Of a stretch of 36,809 bases of DNA, positions 30,962 to 36,809 are shown piece by piece. The notes beneath the pieces were generated by a model. The model saw only the letters and a list, made by a program, of their open reading frames with translations, was not told the origin of the DNA and did not search any database. Numbering within the stretch: position 1 is the stretch's first letter; each line of letters starts with the position of its first letter. Origin of the DNA: Haemophilus quentini (lineage in GTDB: Bacteria > Pseudomonadota > Gammaproteobacteria > Enterobacterales > Pasteurellaceae). The stretch covers positions 1-36,809 of the forward strand of contig MDJB01000016.1 in assembly GCA_001752465.1 (NCBI GenBank), in the 5' to 3' direction. A program made the translations under genes and the position numbers.

Positions 30962-31704
30962 TGCGTACCGTCCACTGTGAAATTCATTCCTGCAGACCAG
31001 CCTGTCTGCGTATCGTCAAATTTGGGTTTGTTGGGGTGTGATTGCCCTAAGTGCGGTAAATTTGGTCGCAGTTTCTCATCACGCCAATCCCACGATGCGT
31101 TAAATCCCTGCCAGTTGCGTTCGATGCAAATTTCCACCGCTTCACAAATCGAAATCCCAGCCTTGTCCGCCTGTTTTTGCAGACGGTTTAGCTGTGTTTG
31201 ATTAATTACGCCCTTTTTGGCTTTGCGGTGTGCGATAAAATCTTTCGCCAGTTGTTCTGTTATGCCAAACCGCTCAAGCAAAATTTCGGATTCGCTTTTT
31301 TGCGTAGTTTTTTTAGGTTCATTGACTGGTTCTAAAGAGTGACTGGTTCTGGGTGAAATATTTTCACTACCCCCTGGTGCAAAATTTTCACTACCTAGTG
31401 AAATATTTTCACTACCCAGTGCAAAATTTTCACTACCTTGTTCAAGGTGTAAAAAGTATAAATTTGAGATGGAACCATCTTTATTTTTACGTTCTTTTTT
31501 GCTTACTAATCCCATTTTGATTAAATATTCAATGTGATTGATTGCACTACGTCGGGTCATCTCGCATTTATCGGCAATGTATTGATAACTTGGGAAACAA
31601 ATTCCATCATCATTGGCATTATCAGCGAGTTTTAAAAGCACAAGTTTTCTAGCAGGATTACCAACTTTACAATTCATTGCTTGAACCATTAATCGCATAC
31701 TCAT
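30946..31704 (-). CDS. O: Replication initiator O-like protein with internal origin
   Basis: A 252-residue protein. The N-terminal winged helix (AMNCKVGNPARKLVLLKLAD, CFPSYQYIADKCEMTRRSAI, HIEYLIKMGLVSKKERKN) binds DNA. A central repeat, GSENFALGSENISLGSENFAP, is the translation of four origin iterons (31353-31437). The C-terminal part (FNASWDWRDEKLRPNLPHLG) contacts P. This copies the lambda design, with the origin inside its own initiator gene. It overlaps the antirepressor stop by ATGA. An uptake signal lies at 31049-31057. Confidence 0.92.
   Translation of the reverse strand: MSMRLMVQAMNCKVGNPARKLVLLKLADNANDDGICFPSYQYIADKCEMTRRSAINHIEYLIKMGLVSKKERKNKDGSISNLYFLHLEQGSENFALGSENISLGSENFAPGGSENISPRTSHSLEPVNEPKKTTQKSESEILLERFGITEQLAKDFIAHRKAKKGVINQTQLNRLQKQADKAGISICEAVEICIERNWQGFNASWDWRDEKLRPNLPHLGQSHPNKPKFDDTQTGWSAGMNFTVDGTQWQIP
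31353..31437. repeat. Replication origin iterons (four 19-bp repeats)
   Basis: Four copies of GTG(A/C)AA(T/A)ATTTTCACTACC begin at 31353, 31377, 31398 and 31419. Repeats 1 and 3 are identical, as are 2 and 4. Each contains a near-palindrome (GTGAAAATATTTCAC or GTGAAAATTTTGCAC on the minus strand). Spacing (24, 21, 21) is a multiple of three, so the gene stays open. Lambda ori also has four 19-bp iterons in O. The T-rich stretch at 31285-31320 is the likely unwinding element. Confidence 0.9.
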
Positions 31705-32411
31705 AGCATCAACTCCGAAGCATAACGTGACGCAATAAATTCAATGCCTTTGCTTGTTACACGTGTCTGTGTGTAATTGTGACCGTGTTCAGCGGTGCCT
31801 GTTTTAACCGTAAAAAGATCTTTGGTGTGCGCCGATTGATAAGGCAAAAGCACGCCCGATTGACGATACAAATATTTATCTTCCACCAAGCGATTGACTA
31901 ATGCGCGCTCAGGCATTTTTAAAATCTTCGCCGTCTCACGAAATGATTTACTCGTCCCTACTTCCACATAGTGATCAACAAAAGCGACTTTAGGCGCATT
32001 ACGCTCTTTTTCTGCTTGTAACTGAGCGGCTAACATCAACGCCTCAGAAAAAGATTGCGGAATAAGTGCGGTTGGTTTTTGGTTTAACTCACCTTTCACC
32101 GCCTTATCAAAAGTTTCATAAACTTTTACTTCAAATTCAGGGCTAATCCAGGCTGCATATTTGTAAACGATTTTCTCGTTTGCATAGCAACCTTGATTCA
32201 TTCCGCCGTTGATGATTTCTAAAGCAGAATGCATATTTGCATTGTGGCTATCCAATACTTGAACAAAGTCTTTTGTGCCTTTTAATCGTAAGAATTGACT
32301 CGGTGCATGAATCGGATTTCCACCACTTGCACGATGTAAATCATTTAAGCAAAACCGCCCTTGTTCATCTTGGCGAATTTGTGTATCATAAAGCTGTATT
32401 TGATTTTGCAT
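31701..32411 (-). CDS. KilA-N antirepressor
   Basis: A 236-residue protein. The N-terminal KilA-N domain (IQLYDTQIRQDEQGRFCLNDLHRASGG, SQFLRLKGTKDFVQVL, KYAAWISPEFEVKVYETF) is a DNA-binding domain of phages and large DNA viruses. The C-terminal KilAC/ANT domain follows (SKSFRETAKILKMPERALVNRLVEDKYLYR, THTR-like TQTRVTSKGIEFIA). Such proteins act as antirepressors. It takes the place between the CII-like regulator and O. GGAG lies 6 bases before the ATG. Confidence 0.9.
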   Translation of the reverse strand: MQNQIQLYDTQIRQDEQGRFCLNDLHRASGGNPIHAPSQFLRLKGTKDFVQVLDSHNANMHSALEIINGGMNQGCYANEKIVYKYAAWISPEFEVKVYETFDKAVKGELNQKPTALIPQSFSEALMLAAQLQAEKERNAPKVAFVDHYVEVGTSKSFRETAKILKMPERALVNRLVEDKYLYRQSGVLLPYQSAHTKDLFTVKTGTAEHGHNYTQTRVTSKGIEFIASRYASELML

Positions 32412-32427
32412 AAAATCTCCATAGTTG

Positions 32428-32454
32428 AACCACGGTTGCCGCCGTGGTTTTTTA
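32428..32454 (+). terminator. Hairpin with T-run, plus orientation, in the CII-antirepressor gap
   Basis: AACCACGG (32428-32435) and CCGTGGTT (32442-32449) form a perfect 8-bp stem, followed by TTTTTT on the plus strand only. It would end a transcript running against the early operon, as the OOP RNA terminator does in lambda, or form a hairpin just upstream of the antirepressor ribosome site. Confidence 0.55.
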
Positions 32455-32895
32455 TTGCCGTTTATTTAGCGAGATCACGCACTCGATTGAGTGTTGTGTT
32501 GTTGCTAAATGCTTGTTTAATAATTTGCGGATCGTGTCTTCTTCATCGCTTGTGATTTCACCGTCTGCCAGCGCTTTTTCTAACGCCTCAAACAACAATC
32601 CACGCGCGGACAGTTCACGCAGTTGCAAGGTTGAGATTTCTACCGAGTCCAATTCGCTCGCTACTGGTGCCGGTACAAAATGGCCACCAGCACTTCGGCA
32701 AAGCTCCTCGATAAAATCAGTACAGCCATACTCAAGCTGCAATGCGATCAATTCTTCGTTTTTAAAACGTTGACCTTTTGTGTGATACAAGCGGTTATTC
32801 AGCTCAGCCTCTGAAAATCCGAGAAACCCTGCAACCGCACTTTTGCCGCCAGGTATCTTCTCAATCATTTCCATAATGACTTTCTTCATTGCCAT
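32452..32895 (-). CDS. CII-position regulator, YmfL-like
   Basis: A 147-residue protein with the YmfL/CII-like helix-turn-helix (IEKIPGGKSAVAGFLGFSEAELNNRLYHTKGQRFKNEELIAL in outline) and a C-terminal helical part (RELSARGLLFEALEKALADGEITSDEED). It lies directly after cro, the cII position, and probably activates or represses early promoters. The relation to e14 YmfL is by pattern recognition. An uptake signal lies within the gene (32834-32842). Confidence 0.8.
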   Translation of the reverse strand: MAMKKVIMEMIEKIPGGKSAVAGFLGFSEAELNNRLYHTKGQRFKNEELIALQLEYGCTDFIEELCRSAGGHFVPAPVASELDSVEISTLQLRELSARGLLFEALEKALADGEITSDEEDTIRKLLNKHLATTQHSIECVISLNKRQ

Positions 32896-32938
32896 AATTT
32901 TTGCCTTGTTTTTATGGTTTTCTTTTTTCGTGGAAGAT

Positions 32939-33133
32939 TTAGACTTTTTTCAAGTCTTTTGAATAAAGATCCGAATCGACTTTTAACTTACCCTTAGTTA
33001 AGTATTGCAATTTATATGCATTTTTTTCAGGGATTACCTTTCCCCATTGGGAAATAGCGGCTGGACTAATATTCAAAACTCTGGCAAGTTTTCTAGAGTT
33101 GCCAAAGAATTTAATAACATCATCTTTAAACAT
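32939..33133 (-). CDS. cro: Cro-like repressor
   Basis: A 64-residue Cro/YdaS-type helix-turn-helix protein: DDVIKFFGNSRKLARVLNISPAAISQWGKVIPEKNAYKLQYLTKG. The recognition helix is around SPAAISQWG. It diverges from CI across the operators, with AAGGA 5 bases before the ATG. It would shut off cI and dampen early transcription after induction. Confidence 0.92.
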   Translation of the reverse strand: MFKDDVIKFFGNSRKLARVLNISPAAISQWGKVIPEKNAYKLQYLTKGKLKVDSDLYSKDLKKV

Positions 33134-33216
33134 AAGATTCCTTAAATGTAATTTAAGATTACTTTAAATCTTATCATTAAAGGAATTTTAATGCAATAAA
33201 GGTTAAGATTGCTTAA
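33133..33216. promoter_or_regulatory. Right operator region with pR and pRM
   Basis: Three dyads of the type TAAG-N4-CTTA: TAAGATTCCTTA (33133-33144), TAAGATTACTTTAAATCTTA (33154-33173, a perfect 7-bp arm palindrome that also contains TAAG-ATTA-CTTT) and TTAAGATTGCTTAA (33203-33216). pR (minus): TTGCAT (33191-33196), 17 bases, TAAGAT (33168-33173), so the middle operator covers its -10. pRM (plus): TAAGAT (33204-33209) with a poor -35, covered by the third operator, as OR3 covers pRM in lambda. Confidence 0.78.
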
Positions 33217-33233
33217 TAAACAAGGAGTAATTA

Positions 33234-33887
33234 ATGAACAATGAAACAATTGGAGAGCGCATTAAGCGTAGAAGAACAGAGTTAAAACTGACACAAAAAG
33301 AGTTAGCTAATGCAATTAAAGGTGTCTCAAATGTGGCAATATCCCAATGGGAATCAGATACCACAAAGCCAAATTCTGAAAATATCTTAGACTTATCAAC
33401 CGTATTGCAATGTGATATTAGCTGGTTATTGCGTGGTAATGGGCAGTCAAATGTATTACCAGCAAGCATTGGTGGAAGTAAAATCCCCTTAATTAGCTAT
33501 GTTCAAGCAGGAAAATGGTCTGGAATATCATATCTTAAAGAAAGTTGTGGTGATTTTAATTATGTCTTTACAGATCTTGATGTTTCTGAAAATGCTTTTG
33601 CGCTTTCTATAATTGGGGATTCTATGGAGCCTGAATTTAAAGAGGAAGATGTCATTATTATTGATCCACAGGTGCAACCTGTTGCAGGAGAATTTGTCGT
33701 TGCAGTTAATGGAGATTATGAAGCAACCTTTAAAAAATATCGCCCCCTAGAAATAGATGAATATGGTCGAACTCAATTTGAATTAATTCCTTTAAATTCA
33801 GATTACCCTAAAATGTCTAGCTTAAAGCAACAAATATCAATTATAGGAACGATGGTGGAGCATCGAATTTACAGAAGAAAGAGATAA
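33234..33887 (+). CDS. cI: CI repressor (HTH + S24 autoprotease)
   Basis: A 217-residue repressor. The N-terminal helix-turn-helix lies at ~8-65 (IKRRRTELKLTQKELANAIKG, VAISQWESDTTKP). The C-terminal LexA/CI S24 peptidase-like domain has the probable cleavage site Ala-Gly in YVQAGKW, catalytic Ser in IGDSMEPEFKE and catalytic Lys in EATFKKYRP. RecA-stimulated self-cleavage would induce the phage. CAAGGAG precedes the ATG. The stop is 3 bases before the OLD-like gene, so both should be made in the lysogen from pRM. Confidence 0.95.
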   Translation: MNNETIGERIKRRRTELKLTQKELANAIKGVSNVAISQWESDTTKPNSENILDLSTVLQCDISWLLRGNGQSNVLPASIGGSKIPLISYVQAGKWSGISYLKESCGDFNYVFTDLDVSENAFALSIIGDSMEPEFKEEDVIIIDPQVQPVAGEFVVAVNGDYEATFKKYRPLEIDEYGRTQFELIPLNSDYPKMSSLKQQISIIGTMVEHRIYRRKR

Positions 33888-33890
33888 GTT

Positions 33891-35738
33891 ATGGGTAAGG
33901 GGATGATTGAAAAAATGAAAACATTGAGTTTAACTTCTAATAGACAAAGAAAAGATTCAACGATAAAAGTTATAAAGAAACGAAAAATTCCTAAAATATT
34001 ATTGAATGAAATAAATGAATATGCCCCACCAATTCAAGAAGAAATAATAATCCCTAAAGAGATAAAAGATAAAACGCTCACTAAGATAAAAAGAATATAT
34101 ATAAAATCATTTCGCGGGCTAAAGGAAATTGACTTATCTATTGCGGATAACATTACATTAATCGCTGGCAGAAATGGAACTTGTAAATCCACAATACTAG
34201 GGATTATTGCACAATGTTTTTCTTTTAATAAAGATTACTCTCAAGTAGATGATCAAGGAAAATTCTTAAATATTCCCTATAAAACATTAACAGGGAAAAA
34301 GTTTATATCCTATGCAACGGAACATTTTAGATTATCTGAAAAGTATGATCTTACAGGCACAATGGATATTAACATTGAAGTCTATGATGCAATTAATCAG
34401 CTTTATCTAGATAAATTACAGTTACGCCTAACTCAAGAGACGAATAAAAATGGGCAGCTGGTCCCACGTTCTAGACTTAGAAATAACCAAGATACTGACA
34501 GAGCGGTAACTCACCCAGTAATTTATCTTGGATTGAAAAGAATGTTTCCTATTTCAGAAAGAAAATATGAAGAAAAAGAAAATGAAAAATTTATTCAGGA
34601 CAACATCAAAGATTTTTTGAAAGATAATAACAATATACTTGCCAAAAGATCTTCTCAAGTAACTACAACCTTGGGTATAGTAAATTCTATTGTCGCTCAT
34701 TCTGACAGTTATGATCATCAATCGGTATCAGTGGGAGAAGATAACATTGGCCAGATATTGCAAGCAATTTACTCGTTTAAGAAATTAAAACAGGACATGG
34801 GAGATAATTATAAAGGGGGGATTATTTTAATTGATGAACTAGATTCAGCTCTTTTCTGCGCGGTACAAATTAGACTACTTAACTTACTAGAAAAGTACTC
34901 GAAAGAACTGCAATTACAGGTAATTATTACATCTCATTCCATTGAGATAATGGAGCGACTTTACAAATCAAGTAAAAGGAAAGAGCAAGAAAATAATTTC
35001 AAGGTTCATTATCTAACAAATGCGTATGGAAGAATAAAACTGCTTTCAGATATAGATAAAATGAAAGCGGATATAAAAGACTGCATTCCAGATGAATATC
35101 TTTCATCGCCAAAAGGCATAAATGTTTATACCGAAGATCAAGAGGCAAGAGATTTTTTACATAAATTATGTAATGATAGTACCATTAAAAAACAACTTAA
35201 TATACTTGACGAAATATATATAGGATGTAAAAACTACAAACAATTTATCAAATATAATATTCCAGAGTTTACGAAAAAATCACTTATTATTCTTGATGGA
35301 GATAATCGCACAGATGAAGATCTCATCAACAATACAAATGTAGTATGCTTGCCAACAGAACTCCCCCCCGATCAGTTACTATTCGAGTACTTACTAAATA
35401 AAGATGAAGAAGATTCGTTTTGGGAAATGAATGAAATACCCAAATCAACGATCATCTCATTGCAGACTTCATTAGATATCACAATGAGATTAGATATTGA
35501 TACAGGGGAAAAATTTGATTTAGTTCAAGTCATTAATGAATATAGAGAATCCGATGTAGTAAAAGAAAAGCCTCCGCTTAGAAAGCTATTTAAGAAATGG
35601 TATCAATCTCCAGAAATCCAGCATCTTATCAAAAATAAGTCACTATACGAAAACTGGCTGCAAAATAATCCACAATATGTGACATCCTTTCTGAATTCTC
35701 TCCAAACCGCACTTCAATACACTCAAAAATACGCATAA
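33891..35738 (+). CDS. OLD-like ATPase with TOPRIM-like nuclease domain (putative superinfection exclusion/defence)
   Basis: A 615-residue ABC/SMC-type ATPase. The N-terminal strand IKSFRGLKEIDLSI opens the ATPase; Walker A is GRNGTCKST (93-101), with Cys98 where glycine is usual. The signature-like region is SVSVGEDN (~278-284), Walker B is GIILIDELD (D316, E317) and the H-switch is ITSHS (H349). The TOPRIM-like part has E415 (VYTEDQEARDFL) and D469-x-D471 (ILDGDN). This is the OLD family architecture (P2 Old). It follows cI by 3 bases, in the position of lambda rexAB. A lysogen-expressed exclusion role is inferred from domain and position. The first ~65 residues are a basic, apparently extra extension. 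A terminator follows. Confidence 0.82.
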   Translation: MGKGMIEKMKTLSLTSNRQRKDSTIKVIKKRKIPKILLNEINEYAPPIQEEIIIPKEIKDKTLTKIKRIYIKSFRGLKEIDLSIADNITLIAGRNGTCKSTILGIIAQCFSFNKDYSQVDDQGKFLNIPYKTLTGKKFISYATEHFRLSEKYDLTGTMDINIEVYDAINQLYLDKLQLRLTQETNKNGQLVPRSRLRNNQDTDRAVTHPVIYLGLKRMFPISERKYEEKENEKFIQDNIKDFLKDNNNILAKRSSQVTTTLGIVNSIVAHSDSYDHQSVSVGEDNIGQILQAIYSFKKLKQDMGDNYKGGIILIDELDSALFCAVQIRLLNLLEKYSKELQLQVIITSHSIEIMERLYKSSKRKEQENNFKVHYLTNAYGRIKLLSDIDKMKADIKDCIPDEYLSSPKGINVYTEDQEARDFLHKLCNDSTIKKQLNILDEIYIGCKNYKQFIKYNIPEFTKKSLIILDGDNRTDEDLINNTNVVCLPTELPPDQLLFEYLLNKDEEDSFWEMNEIPKSTIISLQTSLDITMRLDIDTGEKFDLVQVINEYRESDVVKEKPPLRKLFKKWYQSPEIQHLIKNKSLYENWLQNNPQYVTSFLNSLQTALQYTQKYA

Positions 35739-35741
35739 ATC

Positions 35742-35763
35742 AAAGCCACAAAGTGGCTTTTTG
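35742..35763 (+). terminator. Terminator of the cI-OLD operon
   Basis: A perfect 8-bp stem AAAGCCAC/GTGGCTTT (35742-35749 and 35753-35760) with a 3-base loop, ending in TTTTTG, 4 bases after the stop of the OLD-like gene. Confidence 0.85.
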
Positions 35764-35772
35764 TCCATGTAA

Positions 35773-35844
35773 TTAAGTTCACTTAAATGAAATAATAAAA
35801 AATCTTAAATTTTTGTTGCTTATTAGTTTAAGATAACTTAAAAT
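35773..35844 (+). promoter_or_regulatory. Left operators and pL promoter
   Basis: Two operators of the same type as at pR: TTAAGTTCACTTAA (35773-35786) and TTAAGATAACTTAA (35828-35841), 55 bases apart, with a half-site AATCTTAAA at 35801-35809. A promoter reads TTGCTT (35816-35821), 17 bases, TAAAAT (35839-35844), and the second operator fills the spacer, so bound CI or Cro would block it. It drives the left early operon on the plus strand. Confidence 0.75.
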
Positions 35845-35858
35845 CAATGTCATCAAAA

Positions 35859-35885
35859 CGAGATACACAATCTCGATGCTCTTTA
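35859..35885 (+). promoter_or_regulatory. nut-like antitermination site (hairpin + boxA)
   Basis: About 10 bases after the pL start, a perfect hairpin CGAGAT-ACACA-ATCTCG (35859-35875, 5-base loop) is followed by TGCTCTTTA (35877-35885), which matches the bacterial boxA (NusB/S10) consensus. In lambda nut the order is boxA then boxB. Here the hairpin comes first. An N-like protein is not visible in the window. Confidence 0.5.
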
Positions 35886-35897
35886 AAAATTGTGATG

Positions 35898-35920
35898 AAA
35901 AAAGCCCCTTTCGGAGCTTT
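35898..35920 (-). terminator. Terminator of the DUF1508 gene
   Basis: AAAGCcCC (35901-35908) and GGaGCTTT (35913-35920) form an 8-bp stem with one mismatch and a 4-base loop, followed by six T on the minus strand. It lies 4 bases beyond the DUF1508 stop. Confidence 0.75.
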
Positions 35921-35924
35921 ATGG

Positions 35925-36101
35925 TTAAGTGAGGATTTCAACCTGAGTTGATTGATTTGTAGATTTAACCAAATCAATAGCGTGTAAGCAATCAGTGTAG
36001 TTTTTATAGCCTTCCCCGCTATCTGCAATGATTTTACCGTTATCCGCTTTTAGACGCCATCGCCATTCAATGCGAGAGTCCACATAAGTTTCAAATTTCA
36101 T
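35925..36101 (-). CDS. DUF1508 (YegP-like) small protein
   Basis: A 58-residue protein from an ATG at 36099-36101 (GAGG 8 bases upstream). The core EWRWRLKADNGKIIADSGEG followed by YKNYTDCLHAI is the DUF1508/YegP signature (WRLKA.NGKIIA.SGEGY). The family folds as a small beta-beta-alpha repeat unit of uncertain function. It is read against pL, so left-operon transcription is antisense to it. The gene has its own terminator and may be expressed in the lysogen. Confidence 0.82.
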   Translation of the reverse strand: MKFETYVDSRIEWRWRLKADNGKIIADSGEGYKNYTDCLHAIDLVKSTNQSTQVEILT

Positions 36102-36114
36102 AAGGGGTTCCTCA

Positions 36115-36324
36115 ATGAAAAAGTATTTATTCCATTATTACTTCCAAGGCGCCAAATGGGCATGCGATGTTTACGCAAATAACCCGGAAGAAGCCAAAGA
36201 AAAAATAAAGGCAATGTCCCAAGCAATATATGACGGCGAATTAAAATGTGAAATACAAATTCCAGAAAATCCGCTTTCAAAAATAGCAAGGTTGATTGCA
36301 ATAATAACTAAAAATATTCGTTAA
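36115..36324 (+). CDS. Small early-left phage protein
   Basis: A 69-residue protein (MKKYLFHYYFQGAKWACDVY, NNPEEAKEKIKAMSQAIYDG, PENPLSKIARLIAIITKNI). AAGGGG lies 7 bases before the ATG. The first half has the pattern of small ferredoxin-like or 'AP2-like' phage proteins (beta-strand YYFQGAKWACDVYA followed by a helix), but no family is certain. It is the first gene in the pL operon reading on the plus strand. Confidence 0.65.
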   Translation: MKKYLFHYYFQGAKWACDVYANNPEEAKEKIKAMSQAIYDGELKCEIQIPENPLSKIARLIAIITKNIR

Positions 36325-36368
36325 GTAAGTGACTATCATCACAATTTTAGACAATTTGGATAAAAAAA

Positions 36369-36436
36369 CACACTCGTGAAATGCCATTTGTGAAAATCGC
36401 CAGTTGCAGATTAAAAGCCCTGCACCAATGAGTGTG
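36369..36436 (+). other. Possible structured RNA element in the left operon
   Basis: CACACTC (36369-36375) pairs with GAGTGTG (36430-36436), and TGCAG with CTGCA inside. The closed segment is 68 bases and spans the start of the next short ORF. Regulatory role is a guess. Confidence 0.3.
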
Positions 36437-36607
36437 AGATATTGCGGTAATGACAAACGAAGCCAGTCGGTGGGAAAAGCTAAACGCAATATCACATTTC
36501 AAAACACATTTGCTAGTACAGAGACACAACGGCATGTGAAACCGTTGCGAATGATAGATGAAGTGTGTTTTGAAATGGCAAAACCACTACAACACTTATT
36601 TAAATAG
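36428..36607 (+). CDS. Short basic ORF, possibly a phage inhibitor-type peptide
   Basis: A 59-residue, Arg/Lys-rich ORF (MSVRYCGNDKRSQSVGKAKR, TFASTETQRHVKPLRMIDEV, FEMAKPLQHLF). It is also open from a TTG at 36404, but no ribosome site is seen for either start. It ends 11 bases before the next gene, whose ribosome site overlaps its stop. Short ORFs of this composition in early-left regions are sometimes labelled Icd-like or ash-like; this cannot be confirmed here. Confidence 0.35.
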   Translation: MSVRYCGNDKRSQSVGKAKRNITFQNTFASTETQRHVKPLRMIDEVCFEMAKPLQHLFK

Positions 36608-36618
36608 GAGAAATAAAA

Positions 36619-36809
36619 ATGGCAAAAACAAACGTACACGAGTTTCTTGAAGAGCTTGACGCTGGGATCTTTGAAAATAAACTCGCCACAGCTCTTTCAG
36701 AGGTTGCATTAGGTGTTTTAAATAATGACAAGCAAGGCACAGTGAAGGTTGAGTTTACATTAAAGAGAATGGATAGCGATAATCCATCTGTTCAAATTCA
36801 ACACAAGCT
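36619..36809 (+). CDS. Early-left phage protein, N-terminal part (runs off right edge)
   Basis: ATG at 36619-36621 is preceded by AGGAG at 8-base spacing, and 63 codons are open to the edge (MAKTNVHEFLEELDAGIFEN, KLATALSEVALGVLNNDKQG, TVKVEFTLKRM). The composition is that of a small acidic early protein of the left operon of Haemophilus phages. Its function is not recognised. Confidence 0.75.
   Translation, partial: MAKTNVHEFLEELDAGIFENKLATALSEVALGVLNNDKQGTVKVEFTLKRMDSDNPSVQIQHK

Larger units (their letters stand above)
6096..35714. repeat. Haemophilus uptake signal sequence (13 exact copies)
   Basis: AAGTGCGGT or its complement occurs at 6096, 7012, 13152, 17756, 22326, 26673, 26786, 30300, 30448, 31049, 32065, 32834 and 35706 (start positions). 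Several have the extended AT-rich flank (for example 7012, 13152, 31049), and those at 6096, 17756 and 26673 form terminator arms. The density is about one per 2.8 kb, lower than the H. influenzae chromosome but far above chance. Counted by eye; near-matches are not included. Confidence 0.85.

Noticed and set aside
1-36809. CRISPR arrays, insertion sequences, integrase, attachment sites
   Set aside because: No regular spaced repeats, transposase, recombinase or direct att-like repeats were found in the window.

Overview
The window is a near-complete lambdoid (lambda-like, siphovirus-type) prophage or phage genome segment from a Pasteurellacean host, most likely Haemophilus influenzae or a close relative. 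Host evidence: 13 exact copies of the 9-bp Haemophilus uptake signal core (AAGTGCGGT), several built into intrinsic terminators; AT-rich codon use; and phage families common in Haemophilus prophages. No host gene, tRNA, integrase or att site is visible. The left edge cuts a tail-fibre gene and the right edge cuts an early-left gene.

Layout, read along the minus strand from right to left. (1) Immunity region, about 32.4-35.9 kb: a Cro-like repressor (minus) and an S24/LexA-type CI repressor (plus) diverge from an operator/promoter region with TAAG-N4-CTTA dyads. An OLD-like ATPase/TOPRIM gene follows CI directly, in the position lambda uses for rexAB. Beyond it lies a left operator/promoter with the same dyads and a nut-like hairpin plus boxA, leading into the left early operon (36.1 kb onward). 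(2) Early right operon, minus, 32.9-26.7 kb: cro, CII/YmfL-like regulator, KilA-N antirepressor, O-like protein with four 19-bp origin iterons, P-like protein, zinc-ribbon protein, N6-adenine methyltransferase, DUF1367 protein, NinG and antiterminator Q. Two toxin-antitoxin pairs (HicAB and a HigB/HigA-type pair) sit on the opposite strand in this region. (3) Late control region 25.7-26.0 kb: a promoter directed at the lysis genes, followed by two terminators and a structured leader, as in lambda pR'-tR'. (4) Lysis: holin, GH19 endolysin with an in-frame stop, and nested Rz/Rz1. (5) Packaging and head: TerS, TerL, portal, MuF-toxin fusion, its putative immunity gene, a displaced ADP-ribosyltransferase tail with a second putative immunity gene, Rha, scaffold, major capsid protein. 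(6) Head-tail connection and tail: adaptor, stopper, gp10-like, terminator, tail tube, G/GT frameshift pair, M, tape measure, then L, K, I, J and fibre. (7) An accessory block, 6.1-8.7 kb, lies between tape measure and L: a lipoprotein moron, a C4 antisense RNA, two P22_AR_N antirepressors and a small membrane protein.

How it works together (inference from lambda): CI holds pR and pL through shared operators while expressing itself and the OLD-like gene in the lysogen. On induction, cro through Q are expressed, and Q lets polymerase leaving the late promoter read through the leader terminators and the roughly ten further hairpin terminators scattered in the late operon. Four antirepressor-type genes, one under C4 RNA control, add a second layer of immunity control. 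The most notable loci are the MuF polymorphic-toxin cassette with its orphan ART tail, the OLD-like gene in the rex position, the two RNA-regulated antirepressors, and the nonsense-interrupted endolysin.
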